A stretch of 64,000 nucleotides of DNA from an uncultured cyanobacterium (GTDB lineage Bacteria; Cyanobacteriota; Cyanobacteriia; Cyanobacteriales; Nostocaceae). Every line of letters starts with the position of its first letter. The stretch's first letter is position 1. The notes under the pieces are model-generated. The model saw nothing but the letters and a program-made list of their open reading frames with translations. It ran no database searches and had not been told where the DNA came from. Location: NCBI GenBank assembly GCA_903848645.1, contig CAINGU010000082.1:1-64000 (forward strand), read 5' to 3'. A program made the position numbers and the translations under genes. This document shows, piece by piece, positions 26,177 through 35,245 of this stretch.

Positions 26177-27412
26177 ATGAATACAAACTCGTCCAATTCC
26201 CTATTAGCAGTCCCTATTGGTGCATTGAAGATTGCTGAATTTACGTCAGATCATATCACTGGAAACAATCCCATTCTCTTATCTTTAGTTATTCCTACTT
26301 ATAAAGAGCGTGACAATATCGAAAATGTGGTCAATATCTTAACTGGGTTACTAAATGAGGCTATTCCTGGTGATTATGAACTGATTGTAGTGGATGATGA
26401 TAGCCCCGACCGGACTTGGGAAGTAGCACAATCTTTAATACCAGCTTATCCTCAGTTACGGGTAATGCGAAGGCAAGATGAACGCGGGCTATCTTCAGCA
26501 GTAATTCGTGGCTGGCAAGCTGCAAAAGGGCGTATACTGGGTGTGATTGATGGCGATTTGCAGCATCCTCCAGAAGTATTAACACAACTTTTGCAAAAGA
26601 TAGAAGAAGGGGCGGATTTAGCTTTAGCTAGTCGTCATGTAGACGGTGGTGGTGTCAGTAGCTGGAGTGTAATTAGACGCTTTTTGTCTCGCGGGGCGCA
26701 GGTATTAGGGTTAGTGATTTTACCAGGTGTATTAGGGAGAGTTACTGACCCCATGAGTGGCTATTTTATGGTAAGACGGGGTGCGATCACTAATGTCACA
26801 CTTAATCCAGTCGGGTACAAAATCCTCTTAGAAGTCATTGGCCGGGGAAAAGTGGAGGAAATTGCCGAAGCTGGTTATGTATTCCGCGAACGCACAGAAG
26901 GTGAAAGTAAAGTAACATGGAAGCAGTATGTAGAGTATATTCAACACCTCATTCGCTTACGGCTATCTACTGGGAGACTAGGAAAAATTACTAGAAAAGT
27001 TAACTTTCCTATTGGTCGTTTTCTCCGGTTTGGTGCAGTGGGATTCAGTGGGGTATTTGTGGATTTAACGGTATTTCACCTCATGCGTACCGTGATTAAT
27101 TTGGGTTTGACTCGCAGTACAATTCTCTCTGCCGAAGTAGCAATTCTGAATAATTTTCTTTGGAATGATTTGTGGACTTTTGGTGATATTTCTCGGAAAC
27201 AGGCAGGAAAGCGGCAACGTTTCAAAAGATTCTTAAAATTCAATATGGTTTGTTTAGCGGGGATAATCATCCAAACTTTAGTAGTCAATTTCCTTTTTAA
27301 TAGCTTGGGTATGAATCAGTATTTAGCTAAATTAGTAGCGATCGCTGTGGCCACAATTTGGAACTTTTGGGTTAACCTTAAACTAAGTTGGCGAGTAACA
27401 GAAGTAAAATAA
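26177..27412 (+). CDS. Family 2 glycosyltransferase fused to GtrA-like membrane domain
   Basis: 411 residues from ATG 26177; the frame is open to a TTG at 26111. Residues 35-270 are a GT2 catalytic domain of the dolichol-phosphate mannosyltransferase type: SLVIPTYKERDNI, VVDDDSPD, VIDGDLQHPPE and a DPMSGYFMVRR acceptor motif. Residues 285-410 are a GtrA domain with four helices (RFLRFGAVGFSGVFVDLTVF, NNFLWNDLWTF). It probably moves a sugar from a nucleotide donor to a polyprenyl phosphate and helps flip it; the sugar is unknown. Single gene. Confidence 0.9.
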   Translation: MNTNSSNSLLAVPIGALKIAEFTSDHITGNNPILLSLVIPTYKERDNIENVVNILTGLLNEAIPGDYELIVVDDDSPDRTWEVAQSLIPAYPQLRVMRRQDERGLSSAVIRGWQAAKGRILGVIDGDLQHPPEVLTQLLQKIEEGADLALASRHVDGGGVSSWSVIRRFLSRGAQVLGLVILPGVLGRVTDPMSGYFMVRRGAITNVTLNPVGYKILLEVIGRGKVEEIAEAGYVFRERTEGESKVTWKQYVEYIQHLIRLRLSTGRLGKITRKVNFPIGRFLRFGAVGFSGVFVDLTVFHLMRTVINLGLTRSTILSAEVAILNNFLWNDLWTFGDISRKQAGKRQRFKRFLKFNMVCLAGIIIQTLVVNFLFNSLGMNQYLAKLVAIAVATIWNFWVNLKLSWRVTEVK

Positions 27413-27537
27413 TTGTCAGAAGTCAGGAGATTTTCTCAAAAATATCAAATAAAAGTTTCTGACTTCCATCAACATTAGATAACGCAGCCCAAAATAAATC
27501 CATTAATTCATCCGCGTTTATCTGCGTTTATCTGCGG

Positions 27538-27822
27538 CTAATTATTAATATTAGGTTTTTTCTTCTGATTAAACAAACCTGACATACTCATACCCGTTAC
27601 CAACAAACCAATCAGTCCCAAGCCGTTTAAAATCGGATAAATTGCCTCTAAATGAAAAATTTCCCCAGTATGAATTTTCAACATTAATCTAGAGGAAAGT
27701 CCAATATTAATCGGCCATTCTTGGGCAACAGTGGCTAACATTCCCGTCAAAACAGTTAATAGAAGTGGGACACAAACAATAATGCTAATAGTGCGGTGAT
27801 ACTTGCGAAATGCTTTTTTCAT
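27538..27822 (-). CDS. Small PepSY-associated-type membrane protein
   Basis: 94 residues with two hydrophobic helices (about 12-32 and 65-84). The N-terminal RKYHRTISIIVCVPLLLTVL resembles the first helix of PepSY-associated TM proteins, which begin with a basic KxHR motif. HTGEIFHLEAIYPILNGLGL resembles the second. It is a short stand-alone version with no periplasmic PepSY domain. It follows the P-type ATPase by 79 bases on the same strand and may belong to that unit. Cellular role unknown. Confidence 0.7.
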   Translation of the reverse strand: MKKAFRKYHRTISIIVCVPLLLTVLTGMLATVAQEWPINIGLSSRLMLKIHTGEIFHLEAIYPILNGLGLIGLLVTGMSMSGLFNQKKKPNINN

Positions 27823-27901
27823 GTTAATTACTTAGTATTGTTGAATTCAGTCATCAAAACTCTTACCTTTGCGCCTTTGCGCCTTTGCGTGAGACATATT
27901 A

Positions 27902-30508
27902 TTATCTCCGTCGCCAAACCTTCAATCCTTCAAACCATAAAATACTAAATACCCCAGAAGTAAGACTAACTAGTAAATCATCAAAATGAAGAAAAGAGAA
28001 ACGGAATAAATGACGTAACACAGGAACATAAAGCACCAAACCCATAAACACCACACCACCACCTAATACCCACCAAAGTGCAGCATTAGGAGTGCGTAGC
28101 ATTTCGGGAATAGTCCGCGACCAAGAACGATTACTCAAAATCATACTCAAATTAGAGACAATTAGGGTAGTAAAAGCCAGAGTGCGGGCATCAAATTCTC
28201 CATGTCCAGAATAAAAAGCCACAGCAAATACAACCACCAACACCACCAAAACACTCACCCCTTGCAGCAGTGCTAATCTCAAAGTTCGACGGCTGAATAA
28301 CGACTCTCTGGGATTCCGGGGTGGACGGTTCATAATATTGCTTTCTTCTGGTTCAGCCTCAAATACTACAGTACAAGCCGGGTCAATAATTAAATGCAAA
28401 AAAGCAATATGGATAGGTAGTAGCACCAGCGGCCAATGAAATATTACCGGAATTAACGACATCCCGGCAATAGGAACGTGAACCGCCAAAGTATAGGCCA
28501 TACCTTTTTTCAGGTTGTCAAATACTCGGCGTCCCAGCCTAACAGATTGGACAATGGCAGAAAAATCATCATCTAGCAACACTAAATCCGCAGCTTCGCG
28601 GGCAACATCTGTACCCCTTTCACCCATAGCAATACCAATATCGGCAGCTTTTAAAGCTGGGGCATCATTGACCCCATCCCCAGTCATAGCCACGATTTCA
28701 CCGCAGCGTTTCAGGGCATTCACAATCAGTAATTTTTGTTCTGGGACAACCCGCGCAAAAATATTCACGGTTTGAATTCGAGACAGTAACTCCCCTTCGG
28801 GCATTTTTTCCAGTTCTGCTCCGGTAATTACTTCTGTGGCAGGTTGTAGACCGATTTGGCGGGCAATATTTTGGGCTGTGGCGGGATAATCACCTGTAAT
28901 CATCACTACCCGAATACCAGCGGTGTAACATTGGGCAATGGCTGGGGCTACAGTTGGGCGCACGGGGTCAGCCATGCCTAGCAGTCCTAAAAAGGCAAAT
29001 TCAAAGTCATGCTGGGCTTCAGGAAGAGACTTGAGGGTTTTGTTTTTTTGATGTTGGCCAATGACTTTGGCTACACCCAAAACACGCAAACCAGCAGCAG
29101 CCATTTTATTAATTTGTTGTTCTAAATCTTGCCTTTGTTGGGTGTTAAAATGACAGAGATCAGCGATCGCTTCCGGCGCTCCTTTGGTAGCAACGACTAA
29201 TTTATCTTCTGGAGATTGCCACACACAGGACATGGCTAATAATTGACCTGACAGGGGATATTCCCGCAATATTTCCCAGTCTTGATGTAAATGTTCCGTT
29301 CTGGCTAAATAGTCATCACCCACTTGTTTCAGGGCTTTTTCCATGGGGTCGAAGGGGTCTTTGCGACTGGCTAAAATCCCAAATTCGATTAATTCATGGA
29401 AAGTTTCTGGCAGGGCTTCTCTTTCATGGAGAGCAACATCGTAAAATTGCGGTGTTAAGGTTGTCGGTTGATATACAAATAATTGCTGCACTGACATCCG
29501 GTTAAAAGTCAGCGTTCCGGTTTTATCTACACAAAGAACAGTTGCAGAACCCAGTGTTTCTACTACAGGAACACGCCGAGTCAAAACCCTAGCCTGGGAA
29601 AATCTCCAAGCCCCTAAAGCCAGGAAAATTGCCAAGACTACAGGAATTTCATTAGGCAAAATTGCCATTGCTAGTGCTAAACCTGCTAAAATTCCTTGTA
29701 GCCAATCGTTCCTAGTTGCACCGTAAATAACGATCACAGCCACACAAATAGCGATCGCTACAAAGGTCAATTTACTGACAATTTTTCGAGTTTCCCGTTG
29801 CAGAACGGTGTCTTCAGGTTCAACACTTTGCAAGGCTTTACCAATCTTGCCCATTTCTGTCTGGATACCTATTCCATAGACTTGGGCAATTCCCTGACCT
29901 TGAACTATCAGCGTTCCCGAATAGACAAAAGGTAGATCTTCACCACCAGGACGGTGCTGGGTGGCGGTTCTGATGGTGTTTTCTAAATCGGTGCTATCCT
30001 CTACTGATTGCTTGCGAACAGGTAAAGATTCCCCTGTTAACAGCGATTCATCAACACTCAAATGTGTAGACCACATCACCACAGCATCCGCAGGAACTCT
30101 ATCACCCTCTGACAAAACAATCACATCTTCTCGAACTACTTCCCGTCCCGCAATGCGTTGACGTTCGCAATCACGAATAACTAATGCGCGAGGACTAGAG
30201 AGATCCCGTAGTGCTTCCAGGGATTTTTCTGTTTTTTGTTCTTGGTATAAGTTAATGCAGACAATGAAAAGGATGAAGCCTAGTAAAATCAAAGCTTCTT
30301 GAGTATCACCCAGAAATAAATAAATGACACCACAGCCTAATAACAGGAGGAAAATTGGCTCTTTAAAGATTTCTAGGGCAATTCCCCAAATATGACGCTG
30401 TTCGGTAGATGGTAACTCATTATATCCTTCTTGCTTCAGGCGATCGCCTGCTGATGATGCAGATAACCCTGTAATAGATTCGAGTTCGATTTTATGAGTC
30501 ATAATCAT
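27902..30508 (-). CDS. Cation-transporting P-type ATPase (P2/Ca2+-ATPase-like)
   Basis: 868 residues from ATG 30508 (MIMTHKIEL) or 866 from ATG 30502. Order: N-terminal cation-ATPase domain, actuator with SLLTGESLPV, phosphorylation Asp328 in CVDKTGTLTFN, nucleotide domain with KGAPEAI, hinge MTGDGVNDAPALKAADIG, and about ten membrane helices. The PNEIPV sequence in the fourth helix suggests a PacL/PMA-like pump rather than a heavy-metal CPx type; the ion is not established. The ATG follows the Rieske stop by two bases, so translation is coupled in a rubrerythrin-Rieske-ATPase unit. The open frame runs far upstream through the Rieske gene, but that extension is an overlap artefact. Confidence 0.9.
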   Translation of the reverse strand: MIMTHKIELESITGLSASSAGDRLKQEGYNELPSTEQRHIWGIALEIFKEPIFLLLLGCGVIYLFLGDTQEALILLGFILFIVCINLYQEQKTEKSLEALRDLSSPRALVIRDCERQRIAGREVVREDVIVLSEGDRVPADAVVMWSTHLSVDESLLTGESLPVRKQSVEDSTDLENTIRTATQHRPGGEDLPFVYSGTLIVQGQGIAQVYGIGIQTEMGKIGKALQSVEPEDTVLQRETRKIVSKLTFVAIAICVAVIVIYGATRNDWLQGILAGLALAMAILPNEIPVVLAIFLALGAWRFSQARVLTRRVPVVETLGSATVLCVDKTGTLTFNRMSVQQLFVYQPTTLTPQFYDVALHEREALPETFHELIEFGILASRKDPFDPMEKALKQVGDDYLARTEHLHQDWEILREYPLSGQLLAMSCVWQSPEDKLVVATKGAPEAIADLCHFNTQQRQDLEQQINKMAAAGLRVLGVAKVIGQHQKNKTLKSLPEAQHDFEFAFLGLLGMADPVRPTVAPAIAQCYTAGIRVVMITGDYPATAQNIARQIGLQPATEVITGAELEKMPEGELLSRIQTVNIFARVVPEQKLLIVNALKRCGEIVAMTGDGVNDAPALKAADIGIAMGERGTDVAREAADLVLLDDDFSAIVQSVRLGRRVFDNLKKGMAYTLAVHVPIAGMSLIPVIFHWPLVLLPIHIAFLHLIIDPACTVVFEAEPEESNIMNRPPRNPRESLFSRRTLRLALLQGVSVLVVLVVVFAVAFYSGHGEFDARTLAFTTLIVSNLSMILSNRSWSRTIPEMLRTPNAALWWVLGGGVVFMGLVLYVPVLRHLFRFSFLHFDDLLVSLTSGVFSILWFEGLKVWRRR

Positions 30509-30510
30509 AG

Positions 30511-30954
30511 CTACAGAACTTTTGTTTTTACTAAGACCTTGCCGTCTTCTAACTTGGCTGTGTAAACTTGTAGTGATTCTGTTGCTGGGCCTCCCAGTAC
30601 CTTGCCATTGGGTGCAAATTTTGACTCGTGACAGGGACAGATAAAAGATTTTTGGTCTTGTTCCCAATTCACCGCACAACCTGCATGACTACAATTAGAA
30701 TTAACAGCAATTAGAGTATTTTTATCTGTGGGATTACGGATGATAATTACCGGACTATCACCAGAATCTTGATTTAAAATATGACCTTTTTGGTCTAACT
30801 CTGCGACAGTACCCACTGTCTTAAAACCATCAGCCCGTGATGAAGTATTAGCTACAGACGTTGTAGTTTGAGGAGAACAGGCAGCAAGGGCTACAGGTAA
30901 CGAACTAGCGATAGCGCCCAAACCTACCCAGCCGAAAAATTCACGTCTATTCAT
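30511..30954 (-). CDS. Rieske 2Fe-2S protein, Tat-type lipoprotein
   Basis: 147 residues. N terminus MNRREFFGWVGLGAIASSLP has a twin-arginine motif and is followed by lipobox LAAC. The Rieske cluster ligands are in CSHAGC and CPCHESKF, both complete. It is shorter than PetC and lacks its membrane arrangement, so it is not the b6f Rieske protein; rather a small exported electron carrier. It lies two bases after the rubrerythrin stop and two before the ATPase start. A link between redox chemistry and the pump is suggested by this tight coupling but not known. Confidence 0.88.
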   Translation of the reverse strand: MNRREFFGWVGLGAIASSLPVALAACSPQTTTSVANTSSRADGFKTVGTVAELDQKGHILNQDSGDSPVIIIRNPTDKNTLIAVNSNCSHAGCAVNWEQDQKSFICPCHESKFAPNGKVLGGPATESLQVYTAKLEDGKVLVKTKVL

Positions 30955-30956
30955 AC

Positions 30957-31649
30957 CTAGTTTACCTTTTCAAAAGGCTGGGAACAATTTTTGCTCTTAG
31001 CATCAAGTGTTGTATAACCAGATACAGGGCAAACATACAAAGGACGATTTGCTTGTTTCCAAGTAGCGAGATTATTCTTAGCTGTGGTGTAAAGTTGAGC
31101 GTGTCCAGTTTCTGCTTCTAAAGCGTAGTTAAAAGTTTGAATAGCAGCTTGATTACCAACCTGTGTTGCCTCTTTGATAAAGCCAGGATACATTGTATCG
31201 CGCTCGTAGGACTCACCTTTAATTGCCTGTGTCAGATTTTCCACAGTGGATTTAACTACAGGTGTAGCAATATTATTTTTAGGTGTGCCACCCATACCCC
31301 GAATCACCTTAGCATGATTATCGCGGTGGATTGCTTCTGCTCGTGCAGCAGCGCGGAATAAACTCCCAACTTCCTTATAACCTTCCGTATCAGCTTTTTT
31401 TGCAAAAGCCAAATACATGATATTGGCGTTAGACTCACCGTTATAAGCAGAAATGAGATTTTTCAGTGTGGTAGACTTAGATGGGGTAGCAGCATATGGA
31501 GTAGCAGCTTCCGCAACAGAATCAGATGGTTCAACAATTGCAAATGGAGTTGGTTGACTGCAACCATTTAAAACTAAAATACTTAATGCAGTTGCTCCAG
31601 AGACAACTGTCTTAAGATTGAAAAATTGCAATTTCTTGATCAAACTCAT
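30957..31649 (-). CDS. Exported rubrerythrin-like ferritin-family protein
   Basis: 230 residues from ATG 31649 with GGAG just upstream. Signal peptide with lipobox VLNGC near residue 30. Residues 60-200 are a rubrerythrin four-helix bundle with ESNANIMYLAFAKKA and EAIHRDNHAK, and a second helix pair with AIKGESYERD and ALEAETGHAQLY, which supply the di-iron Glu and His ligands. The C-terminal rubredoxin part is degenerate: the usual CPVCGYT is CPVSGYT and the second CxxC is reduced to one Cys (KNCSQPFEKV), so it probably cannot hold iron. Likely a lumenal or periplasmic peroxide-scavenging or iron-binding protein, first gene of the unit with the Rieske protein and ATPase. Confidence 0.85.
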   Translation of the reverse strand: MSLIKKLQFFNLKTVVSGATALSILVLNGCSQPTPFAIVEPSDSVAEAATPYAATPSKSTTLKNLISAYNGESNANIMYLAFAKKADTEGYKEVGSLFRAAARAEAIHRDNHAKVIRGMGGTPKNNIATPVVKSTVENLTQAIKGESYERDTMYPGFIKEATQVGNQAAIQTFNYALEAETGHAQLYTTAKNNLATWKQANRPLYVCPVSGYTTLDAKSKNCSQPFEKVN

Positions 31650-31768
31650 GACAAAACTCTCCTGTAAATTCAAAAAGCAGAGCGATTTATCTCTACACAA
31701 TTGACAGAATAAAATAAACAAAGTAAAGAACTAGTAAAGACAGTTAGTAGTTTTATGGACAAATATCC

Positions 31769-32359
31769 TCAAGCTACTTTTCCCGGTGTTACCCGGAATG
31801 GGTAAACTGCAATACCCTCTATCCCTAAGCTAAAAGCCGCAGGGACTACTTTTCTGGCAATATTCAGACTAGCATTAACATCCGCATGAATCAGCTTACT
31901 ATTTTGAGATTTGTACCAAGCGCGTTGTATTCCCTTACCACTGAAATTGTATGTTTCTCCTTGTTTGTACACAGGAATGGGGTCTAAGTCCAAAAATGAA
32001 GCCGCAGATGTATAAGATTCTTCATGAATAAAAACGGTAATTCCTACCAATTCAGCTTTGTATTTCAATTGCTCTATAAACCGAGCATAAGGGATACTAA
32101 CGAAGTTCTGATTTGTGGTTTTACCGAGATTTATTTCTTGCTTCCATTGCTCATTTTTGCCAATAACTAGCGTGCCAATTCCTGCTTTAACTAAATAATT
32201 AATAATCCATCTACTAGCATTATGCAAGTAATTATCTATTTGATTATTCCGTTTACAAGTTAGTGCATTTATTCGGTGAGATGTGTGAGCATTTCCCCCT
32301 AGTTGAGATTGAAGTTTAGCCTTAACTTTATTGTAATGACGATTGATTGATTTTAAAGT
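31769..32359 (-). pseudogene. TnpB (IS200/IS605 OrfB) C-terminal remnant
   Basis: 197 codons open from the base after the rppB stop codon to TAG 31769; the first ATG is at 32227. It matches the C-terminal half of cyanobacterial TnpB: SINRHYNKVKAKLQSQLG, GTLVIGKNEQWKQ, the RuvC-II Glu in HEESYTSAASF, the RuvC-III Asp in LIHADVNASLNI, and the ending GIEGIAVYPFRVTPGK. The N-terminal half with the RuvC-I Asp is missing and no TnpA is present. It is in the same frame as rppB, separated by that gene's TAA only. Confidence 0.85.
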
Positions 32360-33727
32360 TTACTCAAAAACTGGTAACTTGACTCGAAAACAACTACCCA
32401 CACCGATTTGACTCGTTACAGAAATCTCACCACTATGAGCATAAGTAATAGCTTGAACAATAGCTAAACCTAAACCTGAACCACCTTGACGACGAGAACG
32501 GGCTTTTTCAGCCCGCCAAAAGCGGTTAAATACTAAAGACAAATTTTCAGATGGGATACCAATACCAGTATCCGTCACTTCTATGATTACAAAATCATCC
32601 CATTTAAAGATTTTTACCTTGATAAAACCGCCATTAGGCGTATATTGCAGGGCATTTTCTAGCAAATTTCCAAAAAGTCTTTGTAACTGATTTGCATCAC
32701 CTTTCACCCACACCTCATCAATCAAATCAGCCTCTAAAGTAATTTCCTGAGATTCTGCTTGGGGCTGTAAAGTATCAATTAAATCAAATAAAATGTCATC
32801 TATCGGCATGGGAATGGCAGTTTTTGGCAAACTTACAGAGGCAGAATCACTTCTTGCTAACAACAGTAAATCCTCTACTAAATGCGTCATCTGCCGCGTT
32901 GCACTTTCTATAACTGTGATTTTTTTAATATCAAGGGGGTGAATGCGTTCTGGGTGACTTTGGATAACTTCCACTGTCGTTTTAATTGCTGTCAAGGGAC
33001 TACGTAATTCATGGGACGCATCCGCAGTAAATTGTTGTAATTGCTGAAAACTCTGCTCAATAGGTTGTAATGCTTTACTTGTTAACCACCAACCTGTACC
33101 ACCAATCAAAATCATCCCCAAAACATCACCGAACCCTAAACCCATCAACAATCTGTTGAGTTCTTTTTCTACTTCTACAGTTGATGCACTCACCCGCACA
33201 TAACCAAAAAGTTGGCGATTTTTGCCGGCAGAATAAACTGGAATAGTTAATGTGCGGAGGCCATTTTTTTGCCAGGAGTGGAAACTCGTCACAAATGGTG
33301 TTTCTGGAAATTGCTGTCCGGCTTTTCCTAATAGTTGCTTTTGGGGATCAAACCATTCCACACTTTGACGATATAACCGCAAATCTTGCCAAGGAATATC
33401 TAAATCTCCATCATGATCCAAAATTCGGGGCATTTTGTGATGTACAGCCATTCTATCTACCTGAATAGCCGATAAATTATGAGCCGCCGCATCTGCTAGG
33501 ATTAATAATTGACTGTCCAATTGCTGATAGAGACTATGGGCAAAAAAATGGTACACTGTCATTGATGACAATCCCATTACTACCATCATCGCCAGCAAAT
33601 AAGATAACAGTAACCGCGAACTGGTAGCGCGAAATTGGGGATTAGCTAAAATATTTCCCCACCGCCAAGGTAAAATAAATTTGCTTTTGTTTCTAGAAGT
33701 TTTGGTTAAGCCGATACCCAAGCCCAT
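32360..33727 (-). CDS. rppB: Membrane sensor histidine kinase, RppB/NrsS type
   Basis: 455 residues from ATG 33727; ATG 33748 and further upstream starts are open but overlap the regulator gene more. Two membrane helices (about 38-60 and 170-190) enclose a periplasmic sensor. His239 is in DASHELRSPLTAIK; NLLENALQY, DTGIGIP and GSGLGLAIVQ follow. In Synechocystis the related RppA/RppB (NrsR/NrsS) pair senses nickel or redox state. The start overlaps the regulator by 35 bases, so the pair is cotranslated. The C terminus (FRVKLPVFE) ends exactly where a TnpB fragment begins, so its last residues may have been altered by the insertion. Symbol by similarity only. Confidence 0.83.
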   Translation of the reverse strand: MGLGIGLTKTSRNKSKFILPWRWGNILANPQFRATSSRLLLSYLLAMMVVMGLSSMTVYHFFAHSLYQQLDSQLLILADAAAHNLSAIQVDRMAVHHKMPRILDHDGDLDIPWQDLRLYRQSVEWFDPQKQLLGKAGQQFPETPFVTSFHSWQKNGLRTLTIPVYSAGKNRQLFGYVRVSASTVEVEKELNRLLMGLGFGDVLGMILIGGTGWWLTSKALQPIEQSFQQLQQFTADASHELRSPLTAIKTTVEVIQSHPERIHPLDIKKITVIESATRQMTHLVEDLLLLARSDSASVSLPKTAIPMPIDDILFDLIDTLQPQAESQEITLEADLIDEVWVKGDANQLQRLFGNLLENALQYTPNGGFIKVKIFKWDDFVIIEVTDTGIGIPSENLSLVFNRFWRAEKARSRRQGGSGLGLAIVQAITYAHSGEISVTSQIGVGSCFRVKLPVFE

Positions 33728-34370
33728 AAACAGTTTCGATAAAATCATGTTTTGCTCCTGCGGCTTTGAGTTTTTGCCGGATTCCCCGAATATGTACCTT
33801 AACTGTATCTTGTCCCGGTGCGTCAATAGATGACCACAGGTGATCAAGAATTTGGTGACGACTGAGAACGTGACCATGATTACGGAGAAATAATTCTAAT
33901 AATTGGTATTCTTTCGGTGTCATATACAACAGTTTATCTTTATAAGTAACAGTACAATTTGCCGGGTCAAGCAGGAGTTCACCCCACTCCAAAAACGTTG
34001 ATAATGCAATATTTCCCCGGCGTAGCAAAGCCCGAATGCGGGCGAGTAGTTCTTTTAAATCAAAAGGCTTGATCACATAATCATCAGCGCCAGCATCTAA
34101 GCCTTCTACTTTATCCGTACTTGTATCTTTGGCGGTTAACATCAATACTGGCACTGGATAACCCCGTCGCCTAAGTCTTTGGCACAATTCTATCCCGCTT
34201 AATTTAGGTAACATGACATCAAGAAGGATTAAATCATAGCTGAATGCGGTGATAAATTCCCATCCTGACTCCCCGTCACTAGCTATATCAACGGCGTAAT
34301 TGTTGTCAGTTAAGGCTTCTGCCAGAGATGAAGCAATTCGTTCATCATCTTCTACTAATAAAAATTTCAT
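33693..34370 (-). CDS. rppA: OmpR-family response regulator, RppA type
   Basis: 225 residues from ATG 34370 (a GTG two codons upstream is possible). Receiver residues 1-118 with acidic Asp8-Asp9, phosphoacceptor Asp51 (YDLILLDVMLPK), Lys in YVIKPFDL. Winged-helix DNA-binding domain 128-225 with MTPKEYQLLELFLRNHGHVL and VKVHIRGIRQKL. Partner of the overlapping sensor kinase. Upstream lie the carbonic-anhydrase-like and SulP genes, the natural candidates for regulation along with the metal/redox operon downstream; neither link is shown by the sequence. Confidence 0.88.
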   Translation of the reverse strand: MKFLLVEDDERIASSLAEALTDNNYAVDIASDGESGWEFITAFSYDLILLDVMLPKLSGIELCQRLRRRGYPVPVLMLTAKDTSTDKVEGLDAGADDYVIKPFDLKELLARIRALLRRGNIALSTFLEWGELLLDPANCTVTYKDKLLYMTPKEYQLLELFLRNHGHVLSRHQILDHLWSSIDAPGQDTVKVHIRGIRQKLKAAGAKHDFIETVYGLGYRLNQNF

Positions 34371-34462
34371 AAGCACATCATCAGGTTAATAATTCAAAAT
34401 TCAAAAATAAATATGTAATACCAATTTTAATTATAACTATCAAAAAATTGGTCATTAATTAA

Positions 34463-35023
34463 TCATGTCTGATTTTCAAGTTTCGGTAAGATAGTTTGAA
34501 ATTCATCTTGGTTGAGAGTCGCTAAATAAAGTTCAACATCAATATTAGGATAGCGGTTGCGAATTAACCAATAAGCTCGATTTAAATAATCGCTATGCAC
34601 TTGTAACTCTCGTTCTGGATCTTTACTTAAATTGGCATCAATCATCGTTGCATAAGCTCCACAATCTTGATGATCAATTATAATTACTTTATGAATATGA
34701 TGCAGTTTATAGGATATATCTAGCTGATCCCAAAATGCTTCGGCATCAGATGGGTGAGGAAATCCGGCTATAGCCAGAGAAGCACCTGCTAAGGCTGTCC
34801 AATCATATTTACCAGTTAAATTTTTATTCTTTAAAAAATAGCGTTCTGCTGTCAAAAACCGAAAGTCAATACAACTCAAAATTAAAGCTTTTGCTTGATG
34901 AGTTTCAGCGTTAGCGACTGCTGCTGATTGTAAAATACTAAATACTACTGCTGCGGGAAGAAGAGATCTAAGAAAATGACGACGACTAGAACAACAAAGA
35001 CATTTATGGATAGTTTTATTCAT
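34463..35023 (-). CDS. Exported beta-carbonic anhydrase-like protein
   Basis: 186 residues. N terminus contains SSRRHFLRSLLPAAVVFSIL, a twin-arginine-type signal with likely cleavage after AVANA (residue 39). The mature part has the beta-carbonic anhydrase zinc and catalytic pattern: Cys51-Asp53-Arg55 in SCIDFRF and His118-Cys121 in IDHQDCGAY. It is shorter than classical enzymes and divergent elsewhere, so activity is not certain. It is followed by rppA and preceded by a SulP transporter on the same strand; a periplasmic enzyme supplying bicarbonate to that transporter is an attractive inference. Confidence 0.75.
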   Translation of the reverse strand: MNKTIHKCLCCSSRRHFLRSLLPAAVVFSILQSAAVANAETHQAKALILSCIDFRFLTAERYFLKNKNLTGKYDWTALAGASLAIAGFPHPSDAEAFWDQLDISYKLHHIHKVIIIDHQDCGAYATMIDANLSKDPERELQVHSDYLNRAYWLIRNRYPNIDVELYLATLNQDEFQTILPKLENQT

Positions 35024-35122
35024 GTTTGATGAGTAGATTTATGGCTATAGGAGGGAACAGGGAACAGGTAAGGGAGCATCCACTTTTGGCAGATAGCCCG
35101 CCCTTCGTGCCGCTTCGCTAAC

Positions 35123-35222
35123 AGACTATAAGTCTGGGGCTACAAAAACGAAGTCCGCCTTCGCGGACTCTTTGAACCCACGCAGGTGGGTTTTGCCTGT
35201 GTAGCCGCGATTTCTAATCGCC
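35123..35222. repeat. Dispersed hairpin repeat, copy 2 (inverted relative to copy 1)
   Basis: Reading on the minus strand it has the same blocks as 3458-3594: GGCGATTAGAAATCGCGGCT, then ACACAGGCAAAACCCACC, GTGGGTT, the hairpin AGTCCGCGAAGGCGGACT and TTTTTGTAGCCCC. It fills most of the gap between the SulP and carbonic-anhydrase-like genes and could form strong hairpins in a common transcript. Confidence 0.75.
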
Positions 35223-35245
35223 ACGTGTTTCTACTGAGGATTTGA

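Noticed and set aside
27902-30679. Long 925-residue form of the P-type ATPase
   Set aside because: The extra N-terminal residues overlap the Rieske gene and are unlike any ATPase; the ATG at 30508 or 30502 begins the conserved domain.
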